Shown: positions 8,199-17,108 of the stretch, piece after piece
How the letters are laid out: every line of letters starts with the position of its first letter
How positions within the stretch are numbered: the stretch's first letter is position 1
Assembly: GCA_028697145.1 (NCBI GenBank)
Contig: JAQVFR010000033.1
Coordinates: forward strand, 1 to 42,375
Origin: Actinomycetota bacterium
GTDB lineage: Bacteria; Actinomycetota; Geothermincolia; Geothermincolales; RBG-13-55-18
Direction: 5' to 3'
Length of the DNA: 42,375 bases
Translations under genes and position numbers: made by a program
The notes under the pieces: model-generated
Databases searched by the model: none
What the model was told of the DNA's origin: nothing
Seen by the model: the letters and a program-made list of their open reading frames with translations, nothing else

Positions 8199-9800
8199 TT
8201 ACTCCTCCGTTGGCAGCTCGAATACGAAGGCATAGGCGCTGACGTTGTCCGTATCGGTCGGTGGGGCGTAGAACTCCGCCATCAGCTCCAGGCGGCTCGC
8301 GATGCCGTAGTCTATCCCCGCTATCTCCATGGCGTTCTCGATGTCGCGCCGCGTGGAGTAGATCACGATGTAGCGCACCCCTTTCTCCCGCCCATCCTCC
8401 AGCAGCCGTCCGGGATCGACGTCAGCCGGCTCGAAGTCCTGCCAGTCCCCCAGGAAGAGGGCGTCCCTCCCCAGGTAGAACGACGCCTCGGCGCCCATGT
8501 TGGTGACCACCTCCCCCTCCCCGCCATTGTCCCTCAGCCACAGCAGCGCCTCCCTGGAGGCGAAGCCCCCCAGGTCGTCCTCGAGGAAGGTTATGTTGCG
8601 CCGATAGAAATCGTTGGTGGCCGGGCGCGAGGTCACCGCCAGCGCCGCGGTCACGCACACGGCCAGGGCGAGCAGGACAGCGCCGGTCGCGGCCGGCAGC
8701 CTCCTCCTCTCCATCTTTTCCACCGGTACGCCCAGCAGCGCGCCCGCCCCCAGGCACAGCGGCGGCACGGCGGGGATGAGGAAGCGCACCGAGGCGAAAT
8801 ACCACAGGAAATGCATGGGGCCCATGAAGATAAGCCAGGCCCACAGGAAGAGGGCGTAACGGCGGAAGCGCCGCACGCACAAGGATAAGGCCAGGCCGCC
8901 GTAGCCGAAGAGCAGGTACCCCCAGTGGTAGGACCTACTGCTTATACCCGAAGGGTCCAGGTCGGAGAAGATGAGGTAACGCCTTATCCTCTCCCCCTTG
9001 CTGAACATCTCCAGTTGCGGCAGGTAGTTGCTCATCTCGTCTGCGTACGCGCTCTTGAAGGGCGTGCCGAAGACGATGAGGTTGCGCAGCGCGAACACGG
9101 CGACCGGTGCCAGGGCCAGGCCGCCGGCGATGAGCACGTGTTCCAGGCGGGCGCGCCCGCGGTACCAGTAATAGAGGAGGAACAGCCCCTCGAAGGCGAT
9201 GAGCAGCATCCCCTCCCAGCGCGTGACCGCGGCCAGGCCCGCCGCTCCCGCGGCCAGGTACAGGTCCCGCCTGCGGCAGCCTTTCATCCAGCGCAGGAAG
9301 AAGAGGGCGGACAGGCAGGCGAGCAGGGTAAAAAGTCCCTCGGACATGGGCACCGAGGACCAGGCCACACTGATGGGCTCGAAGGCGAAGAGGGCGGCGG
9401 CGGCGATGCCCGCTCGGCGCCCGAAGACCAGCCTCCCCATGGAGAAGACAGGGAAGACGCACGCCGCGGAGAAGAGCACGTTGCTGAGCTTTCCCGCCAT
9501 CTCCAGGCTGGGGATGAAGAGGTCGAGGAAGGCGATGCTCAGGGGGTAGAGCGGCAGGAACTTGAAGTGCGGGTGGCCTGCCACCGCGTATTCGAACCCG
9601 TGTCTGAGGTTGCGGGCCAGCACCAGGTAATAATAGCTGTCGTAGGTATAGATTTGCGACTTGGCGGCGAAGTGCCAGCGCCAGGCCAGGGCGGCGGCGA
9701 AGACCAGCAGGAGGGCCGCGAGCCATCCCCAGCTCCTCCACCGGGCCCCGCCGGGACCGCCCTTCGCGCCTGTATTCTTCCTGCCGTATTTCAACAACAT
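8199..9800 (-). CDS. Polytopic GT39/ArnT-like membrane glycosyltransferase
   Basis: 533 residues with about ten hydrophobic segments and the GT-C arrangement: first helix (WLAALLLVFAAALAWRWHF), then the external acidic loop YTYDSYYYLVLARNLRHGFE containing the likely catalytic Asp, then further helices. This is the pattern of dolichyl/undecaprenyl-phosphate-sugar-dependent mannosyl- and arabinosyl-transferases (PMT, ArnT). Such enzymes work on the outer face of the membrane and move a sugar from a lipid-phosphate carrier. The last 120 residues form a soluble domain. The start is four bases after the stop of the upstream membrane gene, so the two are co-translated. The specific sugar is unknown. 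Confidence 0.83.
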   Translation of the reverse strand: MLLKYGRKNTGAKGGPGGARWRSWGWLAALLLVFAAALAWRWHFAAKSQIYTYDSYYYLVLARNLRHGFEYAVAGHPHFKFLPLYPLSIAFLDLFIPSLEMAGKLSNVLFSAACVFPVFSMGRLVFGRRAGIAAAALFAFEPISVAWSSVPMSEGLFTLLACLSALFFLRWMKGCRRRDLYLAAGAAGLAAVTRWEGMLLIAFEGLFLLYYWYRGRARLEHVLIAGGLALAPVAVFALRNLIVFGTPFKSAYADEMSNYLPQLEMFSKGERIRRYLIFSDLDPSGISSRSYHWGYLLFGYGGLALSLCVRRFRRYALFLWAWLIFMGPMHFLWYFASVRFLIPAVPPLCLGAGALLGVPVEKMERRRLPAATGAVLLALAVCVTAALAVTSRPATNDFYRRNITFLEDDLGGFASREALLWLRDNGGEGEVVTNMGAEASFYLGRDALFLGDWQDFEPADVDPGRLLEDGREKGVRYIVIYSTRRDIENAMEIAGIDYGIASRLELMAEFYAPPTDTDNVSAYAFVFELPTEE

Positions 9801-9804
9801 GTCA

Positions 9805-12531
9805 TCAGGCCGCCTCGATCAAATGCGCAGCGGGGAGCGCGTACCCGCCGGGGGCGGGCCCCGACGCGGCGGGGGCTTCGCGCGTCTCCTCCCGCATCCA
9901 GTTCTCGATCTCCACCTCGATCTCCAGGCTGTTCCCGAACCAGCCGAAGAACTCGCACACCAGCCCCACGCGCATGGTGAAGGCGCCGGGAACCGGCGGC
10001 GGCCTGACCAGGGTCGAGACCGTGACCTCCTGTCCCGGCGCGATGTCGCCGGGCAGGTTACAGCGCTGGTCCTCCCACACCTTTACGCCCTTCTGTTCCC
10101 AGCTCACACCGATGCGCACCAGGCCCACGTCTACCTCGTCCGGCTCCTTGTCCTGCGTTGTCGCCTTCCACAGGGTGTCCCCGGCGTTCTCGACCTCGAA
10201 GGACAACGGCAGCAGGCCGTCAGGCGAGGCCAGGCCGATGGTCTCTCCGCCCACGATGGAGATGGTCCCGTCGAGCCCGGCGGGCTGCGTTGACACCGGG
10301 ATTTCGCCGACGTCCACGTCGAAGGTGAAAGACCTCTCCCCCAGCACCCCTTCCCGCAGGGCCAGCTGGAGCCGGTAGCGGCCGGACTCCCGAGGGGCTT
10401 TCAGGCAGAGCGGGATGCTGACCGCTTCCTCCTGCCGCAGGAAGAAGGGCCCCCAGAACTCGCCGTCCTGGACTGAGACCGTGGTCCCCTCCGCGTCGGC
10501 GAACGTGGCCTGGTAGCGTTGCGACCCTTCCTCAAGGGAGATAAAGGGTGCGCCGCCGCGGTTGCGCGCGATCAGCCCCAGGTTGAAATCCTCTCCCGGC
10601 AACACCGTATCGGGGCCGAAGGCGCCGACGTCCAGGGCCTCGGCGCCCACCACCGGGCCCGTCTCCACCCCGAACACGGTGTAGTCGCCGAAGTCCTCCA
10701 CCATGCTCAGGCCGGGGACGGAGAAGAGCCGCACGTTGAATTCCTCGCGGCGCTGCGGCTGCACCGCCTCCCAGTTCCACACCACGTAGTCGATCCCCAG
10801 CGCCCGCAGCAGCTCCAGGCTGCGCTGGGAGGGGAAACCCTGCATCTCGGTGATGGTGCGGCGGTAATGGTAGGGGAAGTAGCCGCTGTAGCCGTTTACT
10901 ATCTTCTTCCAGTGATAGGTGCTGAAATACACGACGGTCGCCTCGCTCTCGTGGAATCCCAGCACGTCGGTGAAGGCCAGCCCCAGGTCGCGGTCGTTGC
11001 TCACCGCCGGGCTCAGGTACGAGGTGGGGAGCTCGATGACCCGGACGTCCCCCTGTTGCTCGAGCCAGGAGTAGACCTCGGGCACCTCCCCGCCCACCGG
11101 CACCTCGGCGATGGTGAAGTTCACGCTCATCAGCTCGAAGACGAGGATGAGCAGGAGGCAGAAGGGCGCCGCCCGCCTCAATCCCCGCTTGCCGCCGCCC
11201 GCCCGCAGGCGCGCTACGAGCCAGGCCATGCCGTACCCCGCCAGCATCGCCAGGGCCAGGGCGACGATGACGTAGAAGCGGGAGGGCACACGTATGAACT
11301 TGAGCAGGCCCAGGTGGAACATGGCGATGAACGGCGGGTTGGATATGCCGTGCGGCTCCGGCCCCAGCACGAGCACGAACCCCAGGAGCAGCAGCAGGAA
11401 GGGGAACGCCGCACCCCGCCGGAAGGGGAATATCTCCCTCCCGTCACCCTTTTTGCCTGCCCCGGCCTTTCCTGCCCCGGCTTCGCCTCCGCCGGCATCA
11501 TCTGCCCCGGCCTCACCGCCTCCGCCGGCCTCCTTCCCGCGCCCGGCCCACAGGGCGGCCAGCCCCAGCAGGGCGAAGACGAGGACCACGAAACCCGGGA
11601 AGAACACGCTCTCCCCCCTCTCGCCCGGCAGCTCGAAGGGGGGCGCCGCATCGCCGTAAACGAGGTTCTCGGGCAGCACGCGCAGGAAGTCCTCGGGCGT
11701 CGCCGCGTACCCCTCCAGCTCGTCCATGGAGCGCTCGAAGCCGGGCAGCCTGTCGTGGGCGCGCAGGTAGGGCAGGGCGAAGGGGACGATGATAATAGCG
11801 GCTGCGGCCACGGCCGCAACGATCCCGAGCAGCCGCATCAGCCCCTCGCGCCGCCTGGTGAAGACCGCCACCCACAACCATAACGATGCCACGACCAGCG
11901 AGGTGAATATGAGGTAATGCCAGCTGGAAAGGGCTTGGGCGAGGAAGAAGACGCCGAAGAGGACCAGGTTCCACTTCCCCCCCTTGCGCAGGTAACGGTA
12001 CTCGTAGAGGAGCGCGAAGGGCAGAAAGGGCGAGAAGAAGACGTGGAGATGCCCCAGCTTGCTCAACTTGTAGGGGCAGAAGGCGAAGAAGACGCCCGCC
12101 GCCAGGCCGGCCCAGCGGCTGGAGGTGAGCTCCTTCACCAGCAGGTAGCAGCCGAAGCCCGAGAGCACGGCCGCGAAGACGACGAGGAGGTTATAGGAGA
12201 GGACGGGATTCCCGCTTATGAAGTAGACCGGCGCGGTGAGGATGCCCATGGCGAAGAGGTGCTCGGAATAGGCCAGCACGTCCCGCGACGGATAGATGAT
12301 GTTCCCCTGGAAGAGCCCGGAGGGGTTGGTGAAGATGGTCTTGGCGTCCCAGGATATGATCCAGGCGTTGAGCATGGGGTCGCCGCGCCCCCCGATGACC
12401 CCGTTATGGAGGTGAAGGACCAGCGGCCAGGTGAAGACGACGGTGAGGGCGAGGAAGAGCAGCAGCACCAGCGCGTATTCTCTTGTCTTCGTGGCCAGCG
12501 ACCACTCCAGGGCCTTCTCGAACCTGTTCAA
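9805..12531 (-). CDS. Large GT-C-fold/YfhO-like membrane protein with extracytoplasmic beta domains
   Basis: 908 residues. The start is TTG at 12531: an in-frame TGA lies three codons upstream, and GAGGG sits three bases before the codon. The first helix (YALVLLLFLALTVVFTWPLV) is followed by a GT-C-like acidic loop (GGRGDPMLNAWIISWDAK) and about a dozen membrane segments to about residue 480. The rest is soluble and beta-rich, probably outside the cell. A low-complexity loop of Glu/Gly/Ala/Lys repeats (GGGEAGADDAGGGEAGAGKA) interrupts the helices at about residues 335-365. It is encoded by a degenerate tandem repeat near 11450-11550 and is a candidate for length variation. The role is likely transfer of a lipid-linked sugar or residue onto the surface glycan, by analogy with YfhO and arabinosyltransferases. 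It may instead be a structural assembly protein. Confidence 0.8.
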   Translation of the reverse strand: MNRFEKALEWSLATKTREYALVLLLFLALTVVFTWPLVLHLHNGVIGGRGDPMLNAWIISWDAKTIFTNPSGLFQGNIIYPSRDVLAYSEHLFAMGILTAPVYFISGNPVLSYNLLVVFAAVLSGFGCYLLVKELTSSRWAGLAAGVFFAFCPYKLSKLGHLHVFFSPFLPFALLYEYRYLRKGGKWNLVLFGVFFLAQALSSWHYLIFTSLVVASLWLWVAVFTRRREGLMRLLGIVAAVAAAAIIIVPFALPYLRAHDRLPGFERSMDELEGYAATPEDFLRVLPENLVYGDAAPPFELPGERGESVFFPGFVVLVFALLGLAALWAGRGKEAGGGGEAGADDAGGGEAGAGKAGAGKKGDGREIFPFRRGAAFPFLLLLLGFVLVLGPEPHGISNPPFIAMFHLGLLKFIRVPSRFYVIVALALAMLAGYGMAWLVARLRAGGGKRGLRRAAPFCLLLILVFELMSVNFTIAEVPVGGEVPEVYSWLEQQGDVRVIELPTSYLSPAVSNDRDLGLAFTDVLGFHESEATVVYFSTYHWKKIVNGYSGYFPYHYRRTITEMQGFPSQRSLELLRALGIDYVVWNWEAVQPQRREEFNVRLFSVPGLSMVEDFGDYTVFGVETGPVVGAEALDVGAFGPDTVLPGEDFNLGLIARNRGGAPFISLEEGSQRYQATFADAEGTTVSVQDGEFWGPFFLRQEEAVSIPLCLKAPRESGRYRLQLALREGVLGERSFTFDVDVGEIPVSTQPAGLDGTISIVGGETIGLASPDGLLPLSFEVENAGDTLWKATTQDKEPDEVDVGLVRIGVSWEQKGVKVWEDQRCNLPGDIAPGQEVTVSTLVRPPPVPGAFTMRVGLVCEFFGWFGNSLEIEVEIENWMREETREAPAASGPAPGGYALPAAHLIEAA

Positions 12532-12652
12532 CCGCCCTCATTCCCTCGTTATCCGCGTGTCATCCCTCGTTTCCCCGGGACGCTGCCCGGGACGTTAATG
12601 CTCCCCCTGGTTTTCTTCGCTCCCTCCGGCCTTCCCTTCCCGGCGCCCGTTC

Positions 12653-13732
12653 TCACTCGAAGCGGGACAGGTATTCCCTCAGGGTGCGCAGCGCGCTGGA
12701 GGGGCGGAAGTCCTCCATCCTCGCCTTTCCCCGCGCGGCGAGGAGGGAGCGCAGCTCCTCGTTGGTCACCAGCTCCTCGATGGCCTCCGCCACCACCGGC
12801 GGGTCCACCTCCCTGAAGCAGATGCCCGCCCCGCCCAGGGTATAGGGGATGGCCGAGCTCTCCCTGGCCAGGATGGGCACGCCGAAGTACATGCTCTCCA
12901 GCAGCGGCACGCAGAATCCCTCGTGCATGCTGCAGGTGATGAAGACGTGCGCGGCGCGGTAGTAGGCGCGCAGGTCGGCATCCGTCACCCCCGCAGGCCA
13001 CCCCGGCATGATCGCCCTGCCCTGCAGCCTGCGCCCGTAGATGGCGTCCGCGATGACCTGGTTGTAGCCCATGAGCAGGGTGGTCCCCACCAGGAAGAGG
13101 CGCGAGTGGGCGTTGATGCCATGGTGGTAGTGGGCGAAGATGTCCACCACGTCCTCCACCCGCTTGTTGGGGACGATCCTCCCCACGAAGAGCACGTTGA
13201 CCCTGCCGTCCGAAAGCTCCTCCACCAGCCCGCGGTTATACTCGCCGCCCATCTCGCCGGTGTCCACGATGATGGGCACCACCCCCGTGCGCTCCGCGTC
13301 GAAGCCGGCCTCGAGCAGCTCCTCGCGGTTGAACTCGGAGTCGGAGATGGCGAAGTCGCAGTTCCTGAAGCTTGGGATGAGGTCCCTGCCCAGCCGGCAG
13401 TATTCCGCCATGAAGGCGTCGTAGGGCGCGAAGAACTCCGGCGGGGTGATGTTGTGATAGTAGAAGACGCGCCGGTTGCGGCTGTCGTCGTAGAACTCGT
13501 GGTTCCTGTCGTAGATGGAATAGTGAAAGACCAGGAGGTCCTCGCGGTTCTTGAGGTAGCGCCTGCGGTACTCCGGCAGGCCCTCGTTCACCTCCTCCAT
13601 GACGTCGTCGTGGGCGGTGGAGTAGACGTGGCTCTCCCACCCCCAGGAGGTCGCCGCCTCGTGGATGCGCATGACCTGGTTGGTGACGGCGTCTCCGTAT
13701 TTCAGGCGGGCGCAGATCTGGTGGATCCTCAT
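12653..13732 (-). CDS. GT4 glycosyltransferase (paralogue of the one at 14829-15935)
   Basis: 359 residues, ATG at 13732 overlapping the preceding stop as ATGA. A longer open frame upstream is only a shadow of the neighbouring gene. It has a GT-B architecture with acceptor half MRIHQICARLKYGDAVTNQV and donor half with LFVGRIVPNKRVEDVVDIF and CSMHEGFCVPLLESM, including E-x7-E. Shared phrases with the gene at 14829 (YHNITPP, VGR.VPNK, HYHHGINAHSRL versus CYHHGVNAHSRL) show the two arose by duplication. Both presumably act in the cytoplasm on an undecaprenyl-linked glycan. The 121-bp gap after it holds only a weak CCCGGG/CCCGGG hairpin at 12574-12591 and then the TTG-started membrane gene. Confidence 0.87.
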   Translation of the reverse strand: MRIHQICARLKYGDAVTNQVMRIHEAATSWGWESHVYSTAHDDVMEEVNEGLPEYRRRYLKNREDLLVFHYSIYDRNHEFYDDSRNRRVFYYHNITPPEFFAPYDAFMAEYCRLGRDLIPSFRNCDFAISDSEFNREELLEAGFDAERTGVVPIIVDTGEMGGEYNRGLVEELSDGRVNVLFVGRIVPNKRVEDVVDIFAHYHHGINAHSRLFLVGTTLLMGYNQVIADAIYGRRLQGRAIMPGWPAGVTDADLRAYYRAAHVFITCSMHEGFCVPLLESMYFGVPILARESSAIPYTLGGAGICFREVDPPVVAEAIEELVTNEELRSLLAARGKARMEDFRPSSALRTLREYLSRFE

Positions 13733-14832
13733 CCCTCCGCCCCCTTCTCCCCCAGCAGCAGCGCGGTGCCGGCTTCTTCCCGTTCTTCTACGGCGAAGCC
13801 CTCCCTCTCCAGGAGCCCGCGCAGGTACGCGGCGGGCCAGAAGCGCACGAAGCCGTCCTCGTAGGGGAAGCGGCGCGCCTCCCCGCCGCCGCGCCCCAGC
13901 AACACCCTGCCGCCGGCGCCCAGGTTCCTCCCGGCCCAGCGCAGCAGCTCCTCGAGCCTCGGCCCCTCCATGCACTCGGGGAAGGGCACGACCAGCAGGT
14001 CCGCCCCGCCGACCCGCGCTGCCTCCAGCAGCTCGAGGGGGCGGGGGTGATACCTGGCGGGACAGAATCGCGACTGCGCCTCGGCCACCGCGCGGGCATG
14101 GTCGTCCACGGCCAGCGCCAGGAGCCCCTTCTCCCACAGGGCCTCCACCAGGGCGTGCCCCGGTATGCCCACCACCACCGCGCCGGTGCCGCACAGGCCC
14201 GCCGCGTAGCGTGCGGCCTCCGCGCTCCACGCCGGCCGCGGGGAGAGCCACACGCCGCCGCGCCTGTCCCGGCCGGGGTAGGGCCCGCGGTTGCCCGAGC
14301 GCAGCAGGCGTTGGAGGATCTCCAGCTCCCGGGTGGCGAAGATGTTGAACTGCTTGAGCTGCTGGAAGTAGCCCTCGCCCACGCCCTGCACCACCCTCAT
14401 CGTGACCACGTGGGCGATCATCCTGCGCAGCGGAGGCCGCTTCTCGTCCTTTTTCTCCTCCTTCGCCTCCGGCTGCGGGGGCGGCGCCTCCCCTCCGGCC
14501 CCGAGGGGGGGTTCGAGTACGGCCGGCGGCCGCGCCGGCTCGCCGCTCTTCGCCTCGGCCTCTTCCTGCTCCCGCCGCGTGGCCGAGACCAGGCGGCGCC
14601 AGCGGCTCCCCTCCTCGCGCCTGCGGTCCTTCTCCTCGTCCTCCTCGTCCAGCGCCCGGCGCAGGCCGTGCAGGGAGGCGAACCCCTGGTCCCGCGACTC
14701 GCGCATCACCGCGAGGAGGTCACGGTCCAGCAGCTCCAGAAGTTCCGGCGTGTAGAGGAGGTGCTCGCGGCGCAGCTTCACCCGCGCTCTCAGCCCGTGT
14801 TCGTCCAGTTCCCTGCCGTTTACGAGGATCAT
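13729..14832 (-). CDS. Degenerate methyltransferase-like protein with charged helical N-terminus
   Basis: 367 residues. Residues 1-90 are helical with a highly charged stretch (LDEEDEEKDRRREEGSRWRR). They are followed by a Pro/Glu/Lys-rich linker and a helix (GYFQQLKQFNIFATRELEIL) whose spacing recalls the FNEKLVRSLEAM helix of the methyltransferase at 17109. The C-terminal half looks like a Rossmann fold (CGTGAVVVGIPGHALVEALW, then ALAVDDHARAV), but the usual motif I D/E-x-G-x-G-x-G is lost. SAM binding may therefore be absent. It is sandwiched with ATGA overlaps on both sides between two paralogous glycosyltransferases, so its stoichiometry is probably tied to theirs. It may be a scaffold or a chain-length regulator. 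This is inference from domain layout, and no family name is claimed. Confidence 0.72.
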   Translation of the reverse strand: MILVNGRELDEHGLRARVKLRREHLLYTPELLELLDRDLLAVMRESRDQGFASLHGLRRALDEEDEEKDRRREEGSRWRRLVSATRREQEEAEAKSGEPARPPAVLEPPLGAGGEAPPPQPEAKEEKKDEKRPPLRRMIAHVVTMRVVQGVGEGYFQQLKQFNIFATRELEILQRLLRSGNRGPYPGRDRRGGVWLSPRPAWSAEAARYAAGLCGTGAVVVGIPGHALVEALWEKGLLALAVDDHARAVAEAQSRFCPARYHPRPLELLEAARVGGADLLVVPFPECMEGPRLEELLRWAGRNLGAGGRVLLGRGGGEARRFPYEDGFVRFWPAAYLRGLLEREGFAVEEREEAGTALLLGEKGAEG

Positions 14833-15935
14833 CCCTCCACCTCCCCGGGCGCCGCCAGCAGGCGCGCGAGCACGCGCTCCAGGTGGCGGGCGAAGCTCTC
14901 CCGGCTGAAGTCAGCAAGCCTCTCCCTCTGCGCGGCGATCACCCGCTCCCTGAGCAGGGAGTCGCGCTCCAGGCGGTCCAGGAGCTCCGCCAGCAGGGGG
15001 TAGTCCTTCTCGGTGAAGAGTATGCCCGACCCGCCCATGGTCTCCGGCACCGCGCCGGCGTCGTAGGCCAGCACCACCAGGCCGAAGTGGAAGGACTCCA
15101 GCAGGGGGGTGCTGAATCCCTCGTGCTCGCTCGTGGAGATATAGTAGCGGCATCCCCGGTAGCAGGCCGCGAGCTGCGCGTCGCTCACCCGGCCCAGGAA
15201 GTGCACGCTCCCCTCCAGCCCCAGGCTCTTGACCAGGGCGGCGAGGGCGGCGTAATAGCTCTTGAGCATGAACCCCGCGACCACCAGCCGGGAGTGCGCG
15301 TTGACGCCGTGGTGATAGCAGGCGAAGAGCCTGATGGCGTCCTCGATCTTCTTGTTGGGGACCACGCGCCCCACGCACAGCAGGTTGGTCTTGCCGTCCC
15401 CCAGCCACCTCGCCAGCGCCGGGTCCTCGTCCGCCTCCAGGTATTCCAGGGGGGGCTGGATGGGGAGCACGTCGCTCCTCTCGGGCGCGAAGCCCATCTG
15501 GACCAGCTCGCGGCGGTTATACTCCGAGTCCGCCAGGGCCAGGTCGCAGTCCGCGAACTCCCGCAGGTGGTCGCGCCCCAGCCTGCACAGGAAAAAGGAC
15601 CCGAAGTGGTAGTCGCGGTAGAAGTCCGGCGGGGTGATGTTGTGGTACACCAGCGCCTTGCGATGCCCGGTCTCCCGGAAGAGCCCGTAGTTCTCGCAGT
15701 AGAGAGCGTAATGGTAGAGGAGCACGTCATCGGAGCCATCGTGCATCACCTTGCGGTACTCGCCGTCGTAGGCGGCGAAGCGCCGTCCGAAATCGTCCAT
15801 ATTATAGGCGTAGAGGCGGGACTCGACCCCCCAGGAGGTGAGCACCTCGTGGATGGCCAGCGCCTGGCTGCTGATGGGCTCGCCGCCGCCCAGCCAGGGC
15901 AGCACCTGGTGCACCCTCACCTCACGCACCCCCAT
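14829..15935 (-). CDS. GT4 glycosyltransferase (paralogue of the one at 12653-13732)
   Basis: 368 residues from ATG 15935 (MGVREVRVHQVLPWLGGGEP). Extending further upstream would read the out-of-frame end of the next gene. The start overlaps the preceding gene by 14 bp, and its stop overlaps the next start as ATGA. GT-B halves are clear: KALVYHNITPPDFYRDYHFG in the first, NLLCVGRVVPNKKIEDAIRL and STSEHEGFSTPLLESFHFG (E-x7-E) in the second. GTG codons at the GVREVRV segment are alternative starts. It probably adds one sugar in the repeat unit or primer of the exported glycan. Confidence 0.87.
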   Translation of the reverse strand: MGVREVRVHQVLPWLGGGEPISSQALAIHEVLTSWGVESRLYAYNMDDFGRRFAAYDGEYRKVMHDGSDDVLLYHYALYCENYGLFRETGHRKALVYHNITPPDFYRDYHFGSFFLCRLGRDHLREFADCDLALADSEYNRRELVQMGFAPERSDVLPIQPPLEYLEADEDPALARWLGDGKTNLLCVGRVVPNKKIEDAIRLFACYHHGVNAHSRLVVAGFMLKSYYAALAALVKSLGLEGSVHFLGRVSDAQLAACYRGCRYYISTSEHEGFSTPLLESFHFGLVVLAYDAGAVPETMGGSGILFTEKDYPLLAELLDRLERDSLLRERVIAAQRERLADFSRESFARHLERVLARLLAAPGEVEG

Positions 15936-17103
15936 CGTCGAGCGCGGCGAGGAAACTCTCGACCACGCGGTCCCAGCAGAAGGCACTCAGCACGTATTCC
16001 CTGCCCCGGGCGCCCATGCTCCCGCGCAACCCCTCGCTCTCGAGCAGGACGTCCATGGCCTCGTGGAAGGTGGGGTAATCGCGGAACCACAACCCGCCCT
16101 CGCTGCGCTCCACGTGGTGCCTGGTCACCGCGCAGTCCCCATGCACCAGGCACGCCGACCCCACCAGCCAGGCCTCCATGATCACGATGGAAAAACTTTC
16201 CTGGACGGAAGGGTTGCACAGGAAGGTGGCGGCGGCGTAGGAGTCCCGCTTGTCCCTCTCGTCCACCGGCCCTACGTCGACGATGACGTCGCGGAAGCTG
16301 TAGGGGATATTAACCCTCGGCTCCCCGATCATCACCAGCTTGACGTCGCGGCCGGTGTTGTGGACGTAGTTGCAGAAGTAGCGCATGAGCAGGAAGGTGT
16401 TCTTGGCCACGTCCCTCCTGCCCGCGTAGAGGACGAAGTCGCCCTCCAGGCCGTATTTCTCGCGGAAGCGCCTCCCGTCCGCGGTGAAGGGCTCGAAGCC
16501 CATGCCCACCACGCGGCCCCGCATGCCCTTGCCGTAGAGGCGCCGCACCAGCTCCATCTCCGGCTCACTGTTGAAGATGATCCCCCGCGCCGAGTGCATC
16601 ATCTTGCGGAAGATGGAGAGGTGGGCGAAGGGCTCGTCGTGCAGGCACGGGATGATGTAGGCCTTGTCCTTAACCGCCAGCACCCCCTGGTAGGTGGTGC
16701 CGAAGAGGTAGGGCGCGAAGACGAAGGCGCGGTAGCCGTCGCGGTTCTCGCGCAGGTAGCGCACCATGTCCTCGCTGGTGACCACGTTCCTTATCCAGTA
16801 CTCCTGCCTGCGCCGGGAGATGCTCTTTCCCTCCGATATCTCCTGCTGCGTCCTGGCCACCTTGCGGTCGACGTTGCGGCTCTGGTTGTGGAAGCGGCGC
16901 ACGGTGACGCCGTGGATATGCTCGATCCCCGGGGGGTAGTGGGTCTTCCAGGTGTAGGGGTCAATGGCGCAGGTGGTGAGTATCTCCACGGGCCGGCCGC
17001 GGCGGTGCAGCTCCTCGGCCAGGCACCTCACCAGGGTCTCGGCTCCCCCGATCACCTCCAGGCCGTACCTGGGGGGCACGAACGCGACGGTTTCCGCCCC
17101 CAA
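15922..17103 (-). CDS. GT4 glycosyltransferase, TTG start
   Basis: 393 residues. The start is TTG at 17103, chosen because a perfect AGGAGG (the last codons of the upstream gene) lies eight bases before it and the protein then opens MGAETVAFVPPRYGLEVIGG, a normal GT4 N-terminus. The donor half has FVLYAGRRDVAKNTFLLMRY, and NPSVQESFSIVIMEAWLVG carries E-x7-E. The N-terminal half shares GGAE and LTTCA motifs with the solitary enzyme at 803-2530. It lies five bases after the methyltransferase gene and overlaps the next glycosyltransferase by 14 bp. Confidence 0.87.
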   Translation of the reverse strand: MGAETVAFVPPRYGLEVIGGAETLVRCLAEELHRRGRPVEILTTCAIDPYTWKTHYPPGIEHIHGVTVRRFHNQSRNVDRKVARTQQEISEGKSISRRRQEYWIRNVVTSEDMVRYLRENRDGYRAFVFAPYLFGTTYQGVLAVKDKAYIIPCLHDEPFAHLSIFRKMMHSARGIIFNSEPEMELVRRLYGKGMRGRVVGMGFEPFTADGRRFREKYGLEGDFVLYAGRRDVAKNTFLLMRYFCNYVHNTGRDVKLVMIGEPRVNIPYSFRDVIVDVGPVDERDKRDSYAAATFLCNPSVQESFSIVIMEAWLVGSACLVHGDCAVTRHHVERSEGGLWFRDYPTFHEAMDVLLESEGLRGSMGARGREYVLSAFCWDRVVESFLAALDDGGA

Positions 17104-17108
17104 CGGGA

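Noticed and set aside
12653-14251. Extended 532-codon version of the glycosyltransferase
   Set aside because: The extra N-terminus is an out-of-frame reading of the neighbouring gene; the ATGA-coupled start at 13732 gives a normal GT4 N-terminus.
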